Assembly (NCBI RefSeq): GCF_023100725.1
Contig: NZ_CP095501.1
Coordinates: 372,001 to 436,000, forward strand
Origin: Arthrobacter antioxidans
Lineage (GTDB): Bacteria; Actinomycetota; Actinomycetes; Actinomycetales; Micrococcaceae
Length of the DNA stretch: 64,000 nt
Direction of reading: 5' to 3'
The position numbers and the translations under genes were made by a program. The notes beneath the pieces are model-generated. The model saw nothing but the letters and a program-made list of their open reading frames with translations. It did no database searches and was not told the DNA's origin. Shown here piece after piece: positions 9,986-18,986 of this stretch (position 1 is its first letter; each line of letters begins with the position of its first letter).

Positions 9986-10045
9986 GCCCGGGGTGCTTCG
10001 GGGCACGGCGGCGGCGTCCTGCCGCCGCCGTTCCCACGCGTACGG

Positions 10046-11425
10046 CTAGTAGCGCGAGTCCTCGTAGTCGCCGCCTCCGAGGTGGACGGGCTCGCGCCGG
10101 GCATCCTGCTGCGCCCGGAGCCAGTGCCGGTACTCGTGGTCCACGCGGTGCCGGCGGGAGCCCGCCGTGATGAGCAGCAGGAAGATCGCCAGGACGGCGA
10201 AGAACGCCAGGTTCATCGCGAAGGGCTGGCCGAACACCCGTTCGACGGCGATCCACAGCAGTCCCCAGGAGGTGGCCGCGGCCACGGCGAGGCGTCCGCG
10301 GTCCGTCGAGCAGATGATGGCGGCCGTCACGAGGACGGCGCTGATCCCGAGGATGGACCACGCGACACCGGACCAGCCGAAGAGGTCCGCTCCTGCGGCC
10401 GTGAGGAACGCCGCCCAGTTCGCGGCCGCCGCCAGCAGGACCCAGCCCAGGTAGAGGCCGATCGGCGTATCCACGAGTGCCCCCTCGAGTCTGGTCTCGT
10501 TGGGGTGGTCGTTCATGGTCCGGACGGCGGACAGGAGCGCGAAGAAGAGCAGCATGATCACCACGAGGCTCAGCGTCAGGCGGTCGGCCTGTGCGCTCAG
10601 GATCCACGCGAGGTTGAGGAGCATCGAGGCCGCCACGGTCCAGCCGAGGTGCCGCTGGCGGTCGGTCCTCCGCTGCGACGGCAGCCACTGGAACACCGTG
10701 TACGCCACCAGGCCCACGTAGATCACGCTCCAGATGGAGAAGGCCGTCGACGACGGCGCCAGCAGCGTCGCGTCCGGGGCGAACAGGCCGCCCGCGGCGT
10801 CCCGGATGGACGGGCCGCCGAAGGCCTCGACACCCGCCGCCGAGCCGAGGATGCAGGCGATCGCGCACACCGTCACGACCACCTGCCGCACGATGTCCCG
10901 GTCCCAGGAGGAGACGTGGCGGGCCGTCGCACTGCTGCCGCGGTGGATGACCCTGCCGGTCACGTTCGCCGCGGCCCTCGCCCGAACGGCCGCGACCCGG
11001 AGCCGCTCGGCAGCATCCGGGCCGCCGGCGTCACTGCCCGTGCCCGGGGCTTCCTTGCCGCCCGCGGCTCTGGGGGTCGTGGCGCCGCTGGGCGCGTCCA
11101 GGGTGCGGGTGCTGCCGCCGGGGGTGGCTCTGCCGCCCGCAGCTCTGGTGATCGTGGCGCCGCTGGGCACATCCAGGGTGCGGGTGGCGCCTCCACCCGT
11201 CGTACCGCCCGCACTCGCGGTACCCGTTGCTGCGGTCGCCGCGGGAGACGTGCTGGGCCCGTCGTCGCCGGAGGCCGCAGCAGTTCGCGGCTGTGCGGCC
11301 TTGAGGCGTTCGAGGACACTCGCCGTGTCCGAGGAGGGTGCGGCAGCGGGAGCTTCCTGCGCGACGGTCGGGGGCCTGACCGGCTTGTCAGGGAGCTTCG
11401 GACCCGGGTTCTTCGGGGTGCTCAT
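10046..11425 (-). CDS. TspO/MBR-like membrane protein with long disordered N-terminus
   Basis: A 459-aa protein. Residues 1 to about 140 are Pro/Ala/Thr/Gly-rich and contain two adjacent 25-residue repeats beginning TRTLD (81-105 and 106-130). A basic linker follows, then about nine hydrophobic segments from residue 180. The segment LLAPSSTAFSIWSVIYVGLVAY, NLAWI and PIGLYLGWVLLAAAANW resemble the Trp-rich TspO/MBR sensory-protein fold (porphyrin or tetrapyrrole binding), here longer than the usual 150-160 aa. The C-terminus is charged. The start ATG lies inside the 3' end of the dedA-like gene (38-bp overlap), so translation is likely coupled. Function remains a family-level guess. Confidence 0.65.
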   Translation of the reverse strand: MSTPKNPGPKLPDKPVRPPTVAQEAPAAAPSSDTASVLERLKAAQPRTAAASGDDGPSTSPAATAATGTASAGGTTGGGATRTLDVPSGATITRAAGGRATPGGSTRTLDAPSGATTPRAAGGKEAPGTGSDAGGPDAAERLRVAAVRARAAANVTGRVIHRGSSATARHVSSWDRDIVRQVVVTVCAIACILGSAAGVEAFGGPSIRDAAGGLFAPDATLLAPSSTAFSIWSVIYVGLVAYTVFQWLPSQRRTDRQRHLGWTVAASMLLNLAWILSAQADRLTLSLVVIMLLFFALLSAVRTMNDHPNETRLEGALVDTPIGLYLGWVLLAAAANWAAFLTAAGADLFGWSGVAWSILGISAVLVTAAIICSTDRGRLAVAAATSWGLLWIAVERVFGQPFAMNLAFFAVLAIFLLLITAGSRRHRVDHEYRHWLRAQQDARREPVHLGGGDYEDSRY

Positions 11426-12023
11426 GCGCGTTCTTGGCCTTCCGGTGTTTCTTCAGGGCGAGGATTGCCGCCGTGATGGCTCCCACAAGCGTACCGATCA
11501 CCATTCCGAGCAGGGCACCCATCCAGGCGGGCAGCCCGGTCGAGGCGCCCGCGACGAAGCCGAGGCCCACCAGCCAGGCCGTCCATAGCGCGCCTCCGGT
11601 GCCGGCCGCCAGCATGAACGGGCGGAGGGGCAGTTCCGCGATGCCCGCCGCGGCCACGCTCGCGGTGCGCCCGCCGGGCAGGAAGCGCACGGCGACGACG
11701 GCGGCATAGGTGGGCGATGAACCTGCCTTCGCGATGGCCTCGCGCAGCCCCCGATGGACCCGGCGCCCCCAGCGGAAACGGTCGAGGACGTACGTGAGCC
11801 GGCGCCGGAACAGGAGGAACAGGGCCACGTCGCCGAGCCAGCTGCCGGCCCACGCGACGAGGCCCGCGACGGGCAGCAGGAGCATGCCGTCGGCGGCCAT
11901 GGTGCCGGCGCCGATCACGAGCAGTTCCGAGGGCACCACGGGGAGCACCACATCGGCGACGACGACGGCGAACATGAGGAGGAGGTAGAGCGGGTCGGGG
12001 ATGTCCGTTCCGGGCAGGTCCAC
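11388..12023 (-). CDS. DedA/VTT-family membrane protein
   Basis: A 211-aa DedA-family inner-membrane protein, probably a half-transporter/scramblase-type protein tied to undecaprenyl phosphate recycling and membrane homeostasis. Visible marks are VVLPVVPSELLVIGAGTMAADG, WAGSWLGDVALFLLFRR and VVAVRFLPGGRTASVAAAGIAELPLRPF (the conserved FxPGxR-type amphipathic re-entrant segment), then a final membrane helix and a charged tail. The GTG start at 12023 has TACATT 6 nt upstream, so a leaderless message is likely. The next gene downstream overlaps by 38 bp. Confidence 0.8.
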   Translation of the reverse strand: MDLPGTDIPDPLYLLLMFAVVVADVVLPVVPSELLVIGAGTMAADGMLLLPVAGLVAWAGSWLGDVALFLLFRRRLTYVLDRFRWGRRVHRGLREAIAKAGSSPTYAAVVAVRFLPGGRTASVAAAGIAELPLRPFMLAAGTGGALWTAWLVGLGFVAGASTGLPAWMGALLGMVIGTLVGAITAAILALKKHRKAKNAHEHPEEPGSEAP

Positions 12024-12029
12024 TCCGCA

Positions 12030-12035
12030 AATGTA
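12030..12035 (-). promoter_or_regulatory. -10 box TACATT, leaderless start of dedA-like gene
   Basis: On the minus strand TACATT is followed by 6 nt and then the GTG at 12023. It is one of the recurring TAnnnT-N6-start arrangements in this window. Confidence 0.6.
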
Positions 12036-12073
12036 CCGTCCGGACCCGGGGCGCTGCCGGGGCCCTGGGGAAG

Positions 12074-12158
12074 ACCCGGGCGGGAAGCCTGGACGGGTCA
12101 GGGCAGGGAAGGACGCAGGACGAACCCGGGCGGGACGCCGGGACGGGTCAGGGCAGGG
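12074..12158. repeat. two 35-bp direct repeats with 50-bp period
   Basis: Copies at 12074-12108 and 12124-12158 differ at only two positions and share ACCCGGGCGGGA and GGACGGGTCAGGGCAGGG. The second copy ends exactly at the stop codon of the pseudouridine synthase gene. They sit between that gene's 3' end and the dedA-like start. Confidence 0.8.
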
Positions 12159-13073
12159 TCAGGCGAACTCGGCGAGGGTGAGGCCGGACTCGAAGCTCCG
12201 CTCGGTGCCGTCCACCGGGTCCGCGAACGCGATGCTGTGCGCGAGGAGCTGCAGCGGCCGGGTGTAGTCGTCGGGTGCCTGCGGGTGCAGCACCGGGTAG
12301 AACGGGTCGTTGACGATGCCGAGCCCGAGGGACGCCATGTGCAGTCGGAGCTGATGGGTCTTGCCGGTGTGCGGCTGCAGCCGGTACAGGCCGCGGTCGG
12401 CGCGCTGGTCCAGCAGGCTCACCGTGGTGTGGGTGTTCGCCGGTCCCTCGACCTCCTGGGCCAGCAGGTAGGTCCGGGACTTCACGATCCTGCTGCGCAC
12501 GTCCTGCGGCTCCTCGTCGAGCCGCAGCTCCGGCCGGACCGGCGCCACGGCCCGGTATTCCTTGCTGATGCGCCTGTTCTCGAAGAGCAGCTGGTAGGCG
12601 CCGCGGGTGTCCGGATCGATGGAGAACATGAGGATGCCCGCCGTCATGCGGTCCAGCCGGTGCATGGGGATGAGGTCCGGGATGCCGAGTTCCACGCGCA
12701 GCCGCACGAGGGCGGACTCCGCCACGTACATGCCGCCCGGCGTGGTCGGGAGGAAGTGCGGCTTGTCGACGACGAGCAGGTGATCGTCCTGATGCAGGAT
12801 CGACAGCTCGACGGGCAGCCGCTCCTCGACCGGCAGCTCACGGTAGTACCAGACGAACGTGTGCTCACCGAGCGGGGTGGACCGCGTCAGGACCTCCCCG
12901 CCCAGGGCGACCACCTCCCCGCGGTCGAAGCGCTCGCCGATGCCCTCGGGATCCACGTGGTCGAAGCGGTCGAGGATGTAGTCGAGGGCGGTCTCCCACG
13001 GGCCCTCGGCCGGCAGGCGGAGCCGTGTCGCGTTGACGCCGTTGCGCACGGGCAGGGGTGATCTCATCGCCAT
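12159..13073 (-). CDS. RluA-family pseudouridine synthase
   Basis: A 304-aa enzyme that isomerises uridine to pseudouridine in RNA. The catalytic aspartate lies in MHRLDRMTAGIL, and HDDHLLVVDKPHFLPT-like strands and PHTGKTHQLRLHMASLG complete the RluA signature. The N-terminal ~80 residues carry an S4-like or RluA accessory segment. Most RluA family members act on 23S rRNA or tRNA; which base is modified here cannot be decided from sequence. The ATG at 13073 has GAGAGG upstream; M3 at 13067 is an alternative start. The next upstream gene on this strand is nei2, after 33 nt. Confidence 0.85.
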   Translation of the reverse strand: MAMRSPLPVRNGVNATRLRLPAEGPWETALDYILDRFDHVDPEGIGERFDRGEVVALGGEVLTRSTPLGEHTFVWYYRELPVEERLPVELSILHQDDHLLVVDKPHFLPTTPGGMYVAESALVRLRVELGIPDLIPMHRLDRMTAGILMFSIDPDTRGAYQLLFENRRISKEYRAVAPVRPELRLDEEPQDVRSRIVKSRTYLLAQEVEGPANTHTTVSLLDQRADRGLYRLQPHTGKTHQLRLHMASLGLGIVNDPFYPVLHPQAPDDYTRPLQLLAHSIAFADPVDGTERSFESGLTLAEFA

Positions 13074-13106
13074 CAGCGCATCACCTCTCCGATTCCGTCC
13101 ACCTGG

Positions 13107-13925
13107 TCAGGGTAGTGCCGTCCCGGCCGGGGCTTCCAATCGCGGCTGGCAGTGCGGACAGTAGTAGAGCTCCCGCAGTTCGGTCTCCTTGTCCCCGAGC
13201 TGTTCGAGCGCCACGGGCGTGCCGCAGCGCAGGCAGCCCCGCCGGGACCGCCCGTACACCCAGAGCGTGTTGCCGCGGAGCTGTCCGGTCGTCGCCCGGG
13301 TGCTGCGCTCCTTGTTCGCCTCGAGGAGCTTCTTGGACAGCTCGACCATGCGCGGCAGGTTCGGCACCTCACCCACCGGGGTGAGCGGGTGCACGCCGGC
13401 GAGGAAGCACAGCTCGCACCGGTAGACGTTGCCGATCCCCGCGAGGTTCCGCTGGTCGAGCAGGGCGAGGCCGATGGGACGCTCCGGCTGCTCCCTCAGG
13501 CGTCGCAGTGCCTCCTCCGGGTCCCAGTCGGGACCGAGCAGGTCGGGCCCCAGGTATCCGACGGCGTCGTCCTCCTCGGCGCGCGGGATCACCCGCAGGA
13601 AGCCGAGTTCGAAACCGACGACGACGGCGTCCGCGGTCTCCAGGATGCAGCGCGCCTTGAAGGCCGGTCTCCGCCATTTCTCCCCGCGGGCGTAGACGTG
13701 CCAGAGGCCTTCCATCTTGAGGTGCGAGTGGATGTCCCAGCCGTCGTCGCCCCCGCCCCGGATGAGCAGGTGCTTCCCGCGGGACACCGCCTCCTGCACG
13801 GTGTCACCGGTGAAGTCCACGGTGGCGAAGCGGGGCACGCGGATGTCGCAGCGCGTCAGCGTCTTCCCGGCGAGGGCGCGGTGCAGTTCGCGGGCGGCGC
13901 GCCACACGGTATCGCCCTCAGGCAC
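13107..13925 (-). CDS. nei2: endonuclease VIII-like DNA glycosylase (Nei2)
   Basis: A 272-aa Fpg/Nei-family base-excision enzyme that removes oxidised bases and nicks the abasic site. It begins MPEGDTVWRAA, giving the N-terminal proline nucleophile and adjacent glutamate that define the family. The H2TH region includes LLDQRNLAGIGNVYRCELCFLAG, and a C-terminal zinc finger has CLRCGTPV and YYCPHC (Cys4). The arrangement lhr-nei2 with an 8-bp overlap (13918-13925) mirrors mycobacteria, where the pair is also adjacent. Co-expression with lhr suggests a joint role in DNA repair, although that coupling is inference. Confidence 0.9.
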   Translation of the reverse strand: MPEGDTVWRAARELHRALAGKTLTRCDIRVPRFATVDFTGDTVQEAVSRGKHLLIRGGGDDGWDIHSHLKMEGLWHVYARGEKWRRPAFKARCILETADAVVVGFELGFLRVIPRAEEDDAVGYLGPDLLGPDWDPEEALRRLREQPERPIGLALLDQRNLAGIGNVYRCELCFLAGVHPLTPVGEVPNLPRMVELSKKLLEANKERSTRATTGQLRGNTLWVYGRSRRGCLRCGTPVALEQLGDKETELRELYYCPHCQPRLEAPAGTALP

Positions 13926-16900
13926 GGATCCTCAGCCCCTTCGGTGTGGAGTGGAAGCCGGCGTCGGCGAGCGCGCGACCGATGTCGGTGTCCAGGATCT
14001 CGCCGCCGTTGACCTTCTCGAGGGCCATCTTGTCCGCGGCCCCCCGGCGGATGATCGTGACCAGGGCCAGCGCTGCCGCCCGCAGGACGTCGACGTCCTC
14101 GGTGAACGCCAGCAGCGTCTTGCCGCCCCGCTCCACGTACAGCGCGAGTGCCCCGTCCACGAGCACGACGAGCGCCCCCGCCTTCCGCCCGGCGCGGTGG
14201 CCGCCGTCGGCCTGGGGCCAGCTGAGCGCCGCGCCGTAGGGGTTGGCGGGATCCGTGGCCGCGAGGGCCACCGTCTTCAGGGGAGCGGCCTCCCCGCCGA
14301 GCACGTCCTGCGCTGTGGGCAACTGGTTGTCGGCGCTGAAGGAGCGCAGGCGGTCCACCGTGGCCGGGACGGCGAACTGCGCGGCGCCGAGGTGCTCGAT
14401 GAAATAGCCGCGCCGGCACCGGCCCATCTCCTCCAGCCGCGCCAGCACCTTGTACATGAGGCCGAACCCTCCGGGGATGCCCTCGTTGCCGACGGCCCCG
14501 CGGGTGACGACGCCGTAGCGGTCGAGCAGCAGCTCCGCCTGCGCGTGGGCGTGCAGGGTGGTCTCCGCCTCGACGGCGGGCAGCATGTTCCAGCGGCCGG
14601 CCGCCAGGGGAGGGGTGGCCCGCTGGTAGCCGCCGGTGGCGCCGTCGTCGCCCGCCACGCTCAGGCGCATCGAGGCCCCGGTGAGTGACTTGCCGGGGGC
14701 GCGGCCCAGGCGCCCGGCCCGCGAGGTCCGTGCACGGGCCGGGACCGGTCGCTGCTTGTGGGCCGTCTTCCCGTGCGCGAGGAGGGCGCGCACCGGGGAG
14801 AACGTGTCGTTGCTGATCCTCCCCGCCCACACGAGGTCCCACAGGGCGGTGACGACGGCGGTGTCCGACGTCGCCTCCTGCACGTCGAGCTGGTTGGTGA
14901 GCTGCCGCAGGAAGTACCCGCCGCCGCCGGCGAGGAGGTCGAGCAGTCCGGTGTGGAGGGCCGTGGGCTCGAAGGTGGGATCGGGTCGGAGCGTCAGGGG
15001 GGCGTTCTCGGCCAGGTGCAGGGCGATCCAGCCGTCGTTGCCGGCCAGCGATCCGGCGCCGGACCAGAGCACCTCGCCGGTCGCCGTCAGCTCATCGAGC
15101 ATGGCGGGCGCATAGTTGGCCACGCGCTGGGCGAGGATCAGCGGCTCCCACGCCGACGCGGGGATGGGCACGCCGGAGAGCTGGTCGATGACGGTGACCA
15201 CGCCGTCCAGGCCGCGCAGTCCGGAGCCGATGTGCTGCCAGGCGGGCAGGAACCGCCCGTAGGCGGCGGGGTCCACCGGCTCCACCTCCTGGCGCAGCGC
15301 GGCCAGCGACCGGCGGCGCAGGCGGCGGAGGACCTCGGCGTCGCACCATTCGCTGGCGGCCGGGGCGTGCACGGTGATGGTGCCGGGCTCGGCGCCCGAC
15401 GCCGCCGAGATGTCGAGCACGGGCACCGACTCGGCGGGGCGGAACTCGCCCTCCACCACACGGCCGGCGCCGGCGAGGCGCTGCAGCGACCCGGCGACGA
15501 CGGCGACGCCGAGCCCCAGGCGGGACGCGGCCTCCGCAGCCGTGAAGGGGCCGTGCGTGCGCGCGTAGCGCCCCACGAGGTCCCCGAGAGGATCGTCGAC
15601 GGGCTCGATGAAGGCCAGGGGGATGCCCATGGGCAGGGGGACGCCGAGGGCGTCCCGCAGGCGGGCGGCGTCCTCGACGGCGGCGATGCGCTCGACGCCG
15701 CCGATGTGCACGGTCAGGGCGCGGTTGGCCTTCACGAGGGCGGCCACATGTCCGCGCACCACCTCGGGTGAGGCCCTCAGGGGGTCCGGGGCGGCCGGGG
15801 CGTTCGCGGCGAGCAGCTCCTCGTCCGAGGGGTCGTCGGACGGGGGCGCGCCGGACGGGGATGTGCCGTCCTCCGGATCGCCGCCGACCGCCCGGAGGGT
15901 CGCGCCGGCCGGCGGAGTGCTGTCGACGAGTGCGGCGGCGGCCTGCTCATCGGCGGGTGCCGCGAGGCGCTCGGCGATCTCCCCGACGGTCAGCGGTCCG
16001 AGCAGGCGCAGCAGATCGGCGACGCCCTCGAGCCCACGGGCGAGGCGGTCCTGCTTGAGGCGCTGCAGCTCGAGTTCCGTGTCGGCGATGACCCGGGCGT
16101 CGAGCAGCTCCCGCAGCTCCGCCCGGCCCAGCAGCTCGTTGAGGAGGGTCGGGTCGAGCGAGAGCGCGGCGGCCCGGCGCTCGGCCAGCGGGGAGTCGCC
16201 CTCGTACAGGAAGGACGCCACGTAGCCGAACAGCATGGACCGCGCGAACGGGGAGGGCTGCTGCGTGGTGACCTCGACAATCCGCAGTTCCCGGCGTTCG
16301 AGCGAGGCCGCGAGATCCTTCAGCGCGGGGAGGTCGTAGACATCCTGCAGGACCTCGCGCACGGTCTCGAGGACGATCGGGAAGGTCGGGTACTTCTTGG
16401 CGACGTCGAGCAGCTGCGCCGACCGCTGCCGCTGCTGCCACAGCGGGGTGCGCTTGCTCGGGTTCTGGCGGGGCAGCAGCAGGGCGCGGGCCGCACACTC
16501 GCGGAAGCGGGAGGCGAAGAGAGCGGACCCGCCCACCTCGGCGGTCACGATGCCGTCGAGTTCCTCGGCGTCGAACAGGAACAGGTCGGCGCCGGGCGGC
16601 TCGTCGTCCATGAGGGGGACGCGCAGCACGATGCCGTCGTCGGAGGCCATCGCGGAGCCGTCCATGCCGTAGCGCTGCTCGAGCCGGGCCCCCACGGCGA
16701 GTGCCCATGGTGCGTGCACGGGCATGCCGAAGGGGCTGTGCAGGACCACGCGCCAGTCGCCGAGCTCGTCGTGGAAGCGTTCGACGACGAGCGTCCTGTC
16801 GTTCGGCACCACCTCGGTGGCTTCGCGCTGCTCGCTGAGGTAGGTGATGAGGTTCCCCGACGCCCAGGCGTCGAGCCCGATCTTCTCGCACCGCTCCTGC

Positions 16901-18927
16901 GCCTTCTCCGGCGTGGCTCCGGACATCTCGCGCCGGAAGGCGCCGAGGGCACGGCCCAGTTCGACGGGCCGGCCGAGGGAGTCGCCCTTCCAGAACGGGA
17001 GCTTGCCGGGCTGGCCGAAGGCGGGGGAGACCAGCACGCGGTCGTGCGTGATCTCCTCGATGCGCCAGCTGGTGGCGCCGAGGGCGAAGACGTCGCCCAC
17101 GCGGGATTCGTAGACCATCTCCTCGTCGAGCTCGCCCACGCGGCGGCCCCCGGCCCGGGGACCCTCGCCCTCGGAGCCGACGAGGAAGACGCCGAACAGC
17201 CCGCGGTCGGGGATGGTGCCGCCCGAGGTGACGGCCAGGCGCTGCGCTCCGGGCCGTCCGGTGATGGTGCCCTCCACGCGGTCCCAGATGATGCGCGGGC
17301 GCAGTTCGGCGAACTCGTCGGACGGGTAGCGTCCGGCGAGCAGGTCGAGGGTCGCGTCGAAGGCGGAGCGGGGCAGGGTGGCGAACGGCGCGGAGGTCCT
17401 GACGACGTCGAACCACTCCTCGACGTCGATGGTGCCGAGCGCCGCAGCCGCGACGGTCTGCTGCGCGAGGATGTCGAGCGGGTTGGTGGGGATGTAGAGG
17501 GGTTCGATCTGCCCGGCGAGCATGCGCTCCACCGTGACCGTGGTGTTGACGAGGTCCCCGCGGTGCTTGGGGAAGAGCACGCCCTGGGACACCTCGCCCA
17601 CCTGGTGGCCGGCGCGTCCCACGCGCTGCAGGCCGCTCGCCACGGAGTGCGGCGACTCGACCTGCACCACGAGGTCCACGGCGCCCATGTCGATGCCGAG
17701 CTCCAGCGAGCTGGTGGCGACCACGCAGCGCAGGCGTCCCGACTTGAGGTCGTCCTCGATGAGGGCGCGCTGGTCCTTCGAGACGGATCCGTGGTGGGCG
17801 CGGGCGAGGAGCGCTTCGGCGCCGCTGGACTGCCCCGCCTGGGCCATCATCTGCGCCGGCGTGGCGGTGGTGTGCGCGAACGACGGCGGGGGAGCGGGTT
17901 CGACGGCGGCCGGGTCGCCGCCCGCCGCCCACACGGCGTCGCGCTCGCGGCGTTCCGCGTGGATCTCGTTGAGCCGCGCGGTCAGGCGCTCGGCGAGCCG
18001 GCGCGAGTTGGCGAACACGATCGTGGACCGGTTCTGCTGGATCAGGTCGACGATCTTCTCCTCGACGTGCGGCCAGATGCTCGCCTGCGGCACGGCGTCG
18101 CCGTCGTCGTCGGTGTTCGCCGCCGCTCCGCCGAGCTCCGTCATGTCCTCCACGGGCACGGTGACGGTCAGGTCCCACTGCTTCTTCGACGGCGGGGCGA
18201 CGATCTCCACGGGGGCGTTGCCGGAGAGGAAGCGGGCCACGGTCTCCTTCGGCTCCACCGTGGCGGAGAGCCCGATGCGCTGCACGGGCTTCTCGAGCAG
18301 GGCGTCGAGGCGGGCCAGCGACACCGCCAGGTGCGCGCCGCGCTTGGTGCCGGCGACGGCGTGGACCTCGTCGATGATGACGGTGTCCACCTCCATGAGC
18401 GTCTCGCGCGCCTTCGAGGTCAGCATGAGGAACAGGGACTCGGGCGTGGTGATGAGGATGTCCGGTGGCCGCGTCAGCATGGCCCGGCGTTCGGCCTGCG
18501 GGGTGTCGCCCGAGCGGACGCCGACGGTGATGCTGGGCGCGGGCAGGCCCAGGCGCTTCGCGGTCTGCGTGATGCCGATCAGCGGGGCCCGGAGGTTCCG
18601 CTCGACGTCGACGCCGAGCGCCTTCAGGGGTGAGATGTAGAGGACACGGGTGCTGCGCTTCGGCTTCGCCGGGGCCTTCCGGCCCTTGGCGGGGGTCGCG
18701 GGCTCGGGTTCGATGTCGCCGCTGCCCTCGCCGGAGGCGATCAGCCGGTCCAGGGCCCAGAGGAAGGCAGCAAGGGTCTTGCCCGAGCCGGTGGGGGCGA
18801 CGACGAGCGCGTTGGAACCCGCGGAGATGGCGGACCAGGCGCCCTCCTGGGCGGGAGTGGGTTCGGAGAAGGCTCCCGCGAACCACTCATGGGTTGCGGG
18901 GGTGAACCTCGTCAGTACCTGCGTCAC
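13918..18927 (-). CDS. lhr: Lhr-family ATP-dependent helicase
   Basis: A 1669-aa superfamily 2 helicase, at the long end of the family (about 1500-1540 aa in E. coli and mycobacteria). It has Walker A APTGSGKT (44-51), DEVH box (186-189), VRSGDTPQAERR (motif Ib region), a C-terminal RecA domain with SPHSVASGLQRVGRAGHQVGE (motif VI), the Lhr winged-helix/beta-barrel core, and a long C-terminal extension typical of full-length Lhr. It is a DNA-damage-inducible 3'-5' translocase/RNA:DNA helicase in mycobacteria. The GTG at 18927 is preceded by CATGAT plus 6 nt, possibly leaderless. The extra length lies mainly in Ala/Pro-rich linkers, for example near 80-92 and around residues 1000-1050. Stop overlaps nei2. 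Confidence 0.95.
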   Translation of the reverse strand: MTQVLTRFTPATHEWFAGAFSEPTPAQEGAWSAISAGSNALVVAPTGSGKTLAAFLWALDRLIASGEGSGDIEPEPATPAKGRKAPAKPKRSTRVLYISPLKALGVDVERNLRAPLIGITQTAKRLGLPAPSITVGVRSGDTPQAERRAMLTRPPDILITTPESLFLMLTSKARETLMEVDTVIIDEVHAVAGTKRGAHLAVSLARLDALLEKPVQRIGLSATVEPKETVARFLSGNAPVEIVAPPSKKQWDLTVTVPVEDMTELGGAAANTDDDGDAVPQASIWPHVEEKIVDLIQQNRSTIVFANSRRLAERLTARLNEIHAERRERDAVWAAGGDPAAVEPAPPPSFAHTTATPAQMMAQAGQSSGAEALLARAHHGSVSKDQRALIEDDLKSGRLRCVVATSSLELGIDMGAVDLVVQVESPHSVASGLQRVGRAGHQVGEVSQGVLFPKHRGDLVNTTVTVERMLAGQIEPLYIPTNPLDILAQQTVAAAALGTIDVEEWFDVVRTSAPFATLPRSAFDATLDLLAGRYPSDEFAELRPRIIWDRVEGTITGRPGAQRLAVTSGGTIPDRGLFGVFLVGSEGEGPRAGGRRVGELDEEMVYESRVGDVFALGATSWRIEEITHDRVLVSPAFGQPGKLPFWKGDSLGRPVELGRALGAFRREMSGATPEKAQERCEKIGLDAWASGNLITYLSEQREATEVVPNDRTLVVERFHDELGDWRVVLHSPFGMPVHAPWALAVGARLEQRYGMDGSAMASDDGIVLRVPLMDDEPPGADLFLFDAEELDGIVTAEVGGSALFASRFRECAARALLLPRQNPSKRTPLWQQRQRSAQLLDVAKKYPTFPIVLETVREVLQDVYDLPALKDLAASLERRELRIVEVTTQQPSPFARSMLFGYVASFLYEGDSPLAERRAAALSLDPTLLNELLGRAELRELLDARVIADTELELQRLKQDRLARGLEGVADLLRLLGPLTVGEIAERLAAPADEQAAAALVDSTPPAGATLRAVGGDPEDGTSPSGAPPSDDPSDEELLAANAPAAPDPLRASPEVVRGHVAALVKANRALTVHIGGVERIAAVEDAARLRDALGVPLPMGIPLAFIEPVDDPLGDLVGRYARTHGPFTAAEAASRLGLGVAVVAGSLQRLAGAGRVVEGEFRPAESVPVLDISAASGAEPGTITVHAPAASEWCDAEVLRRLRRRSLAALRQEVEPVDPAAYGRFLPAWQHIGSGLRGLDGVVTVIDQLSGVPIPASAWEPLILAQRVANYAPAMLDELTATGEVLWSGAGSLAGNDGWIALHLAENAPLTLRPDPTFEPTALHTGLLDLLAGGGGYFLRQLTNQLDVQEATSDTAVVTALWDLVWAGRISNDTFSPVRALLAHGKTAHKQRPVPARARTSRAGRLGRAPGKSLTGASMRLSVAGDDGATGGYQRATPPLAAGRWNMLPAVEAETTLHAHAQAELLLDRYGVVTRGAVGNEGIPGGFGLMYKVLARLEEMGRCRRGYFIEHLGAAQFAVPATVDRLRSFSADNQLPTAQDVLGGEAAPLKTVALAATDPANPYGAALSWPQADGGHRAGRKAGALVVLVDGALALYVERGGKTLLAFTEDVDVLRAAALALVTIIRRGAADKMALEKVNGGEILDTDIGRALADAGFHSTPKGLRIRA

Positions 18928-18986
18928 TCCCTCATCATGCCCCAGCGCACCGACACTCGGTCAGGAGGCCGGTGTGCAGGGACGGA

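Noticed and set aside
15947..18886. 979-codon frame inside lhr in another frame on the same strand
   Set aside because: Shadow of lhr; lacks helicase motifs and is Arg/Pro/His-rich.
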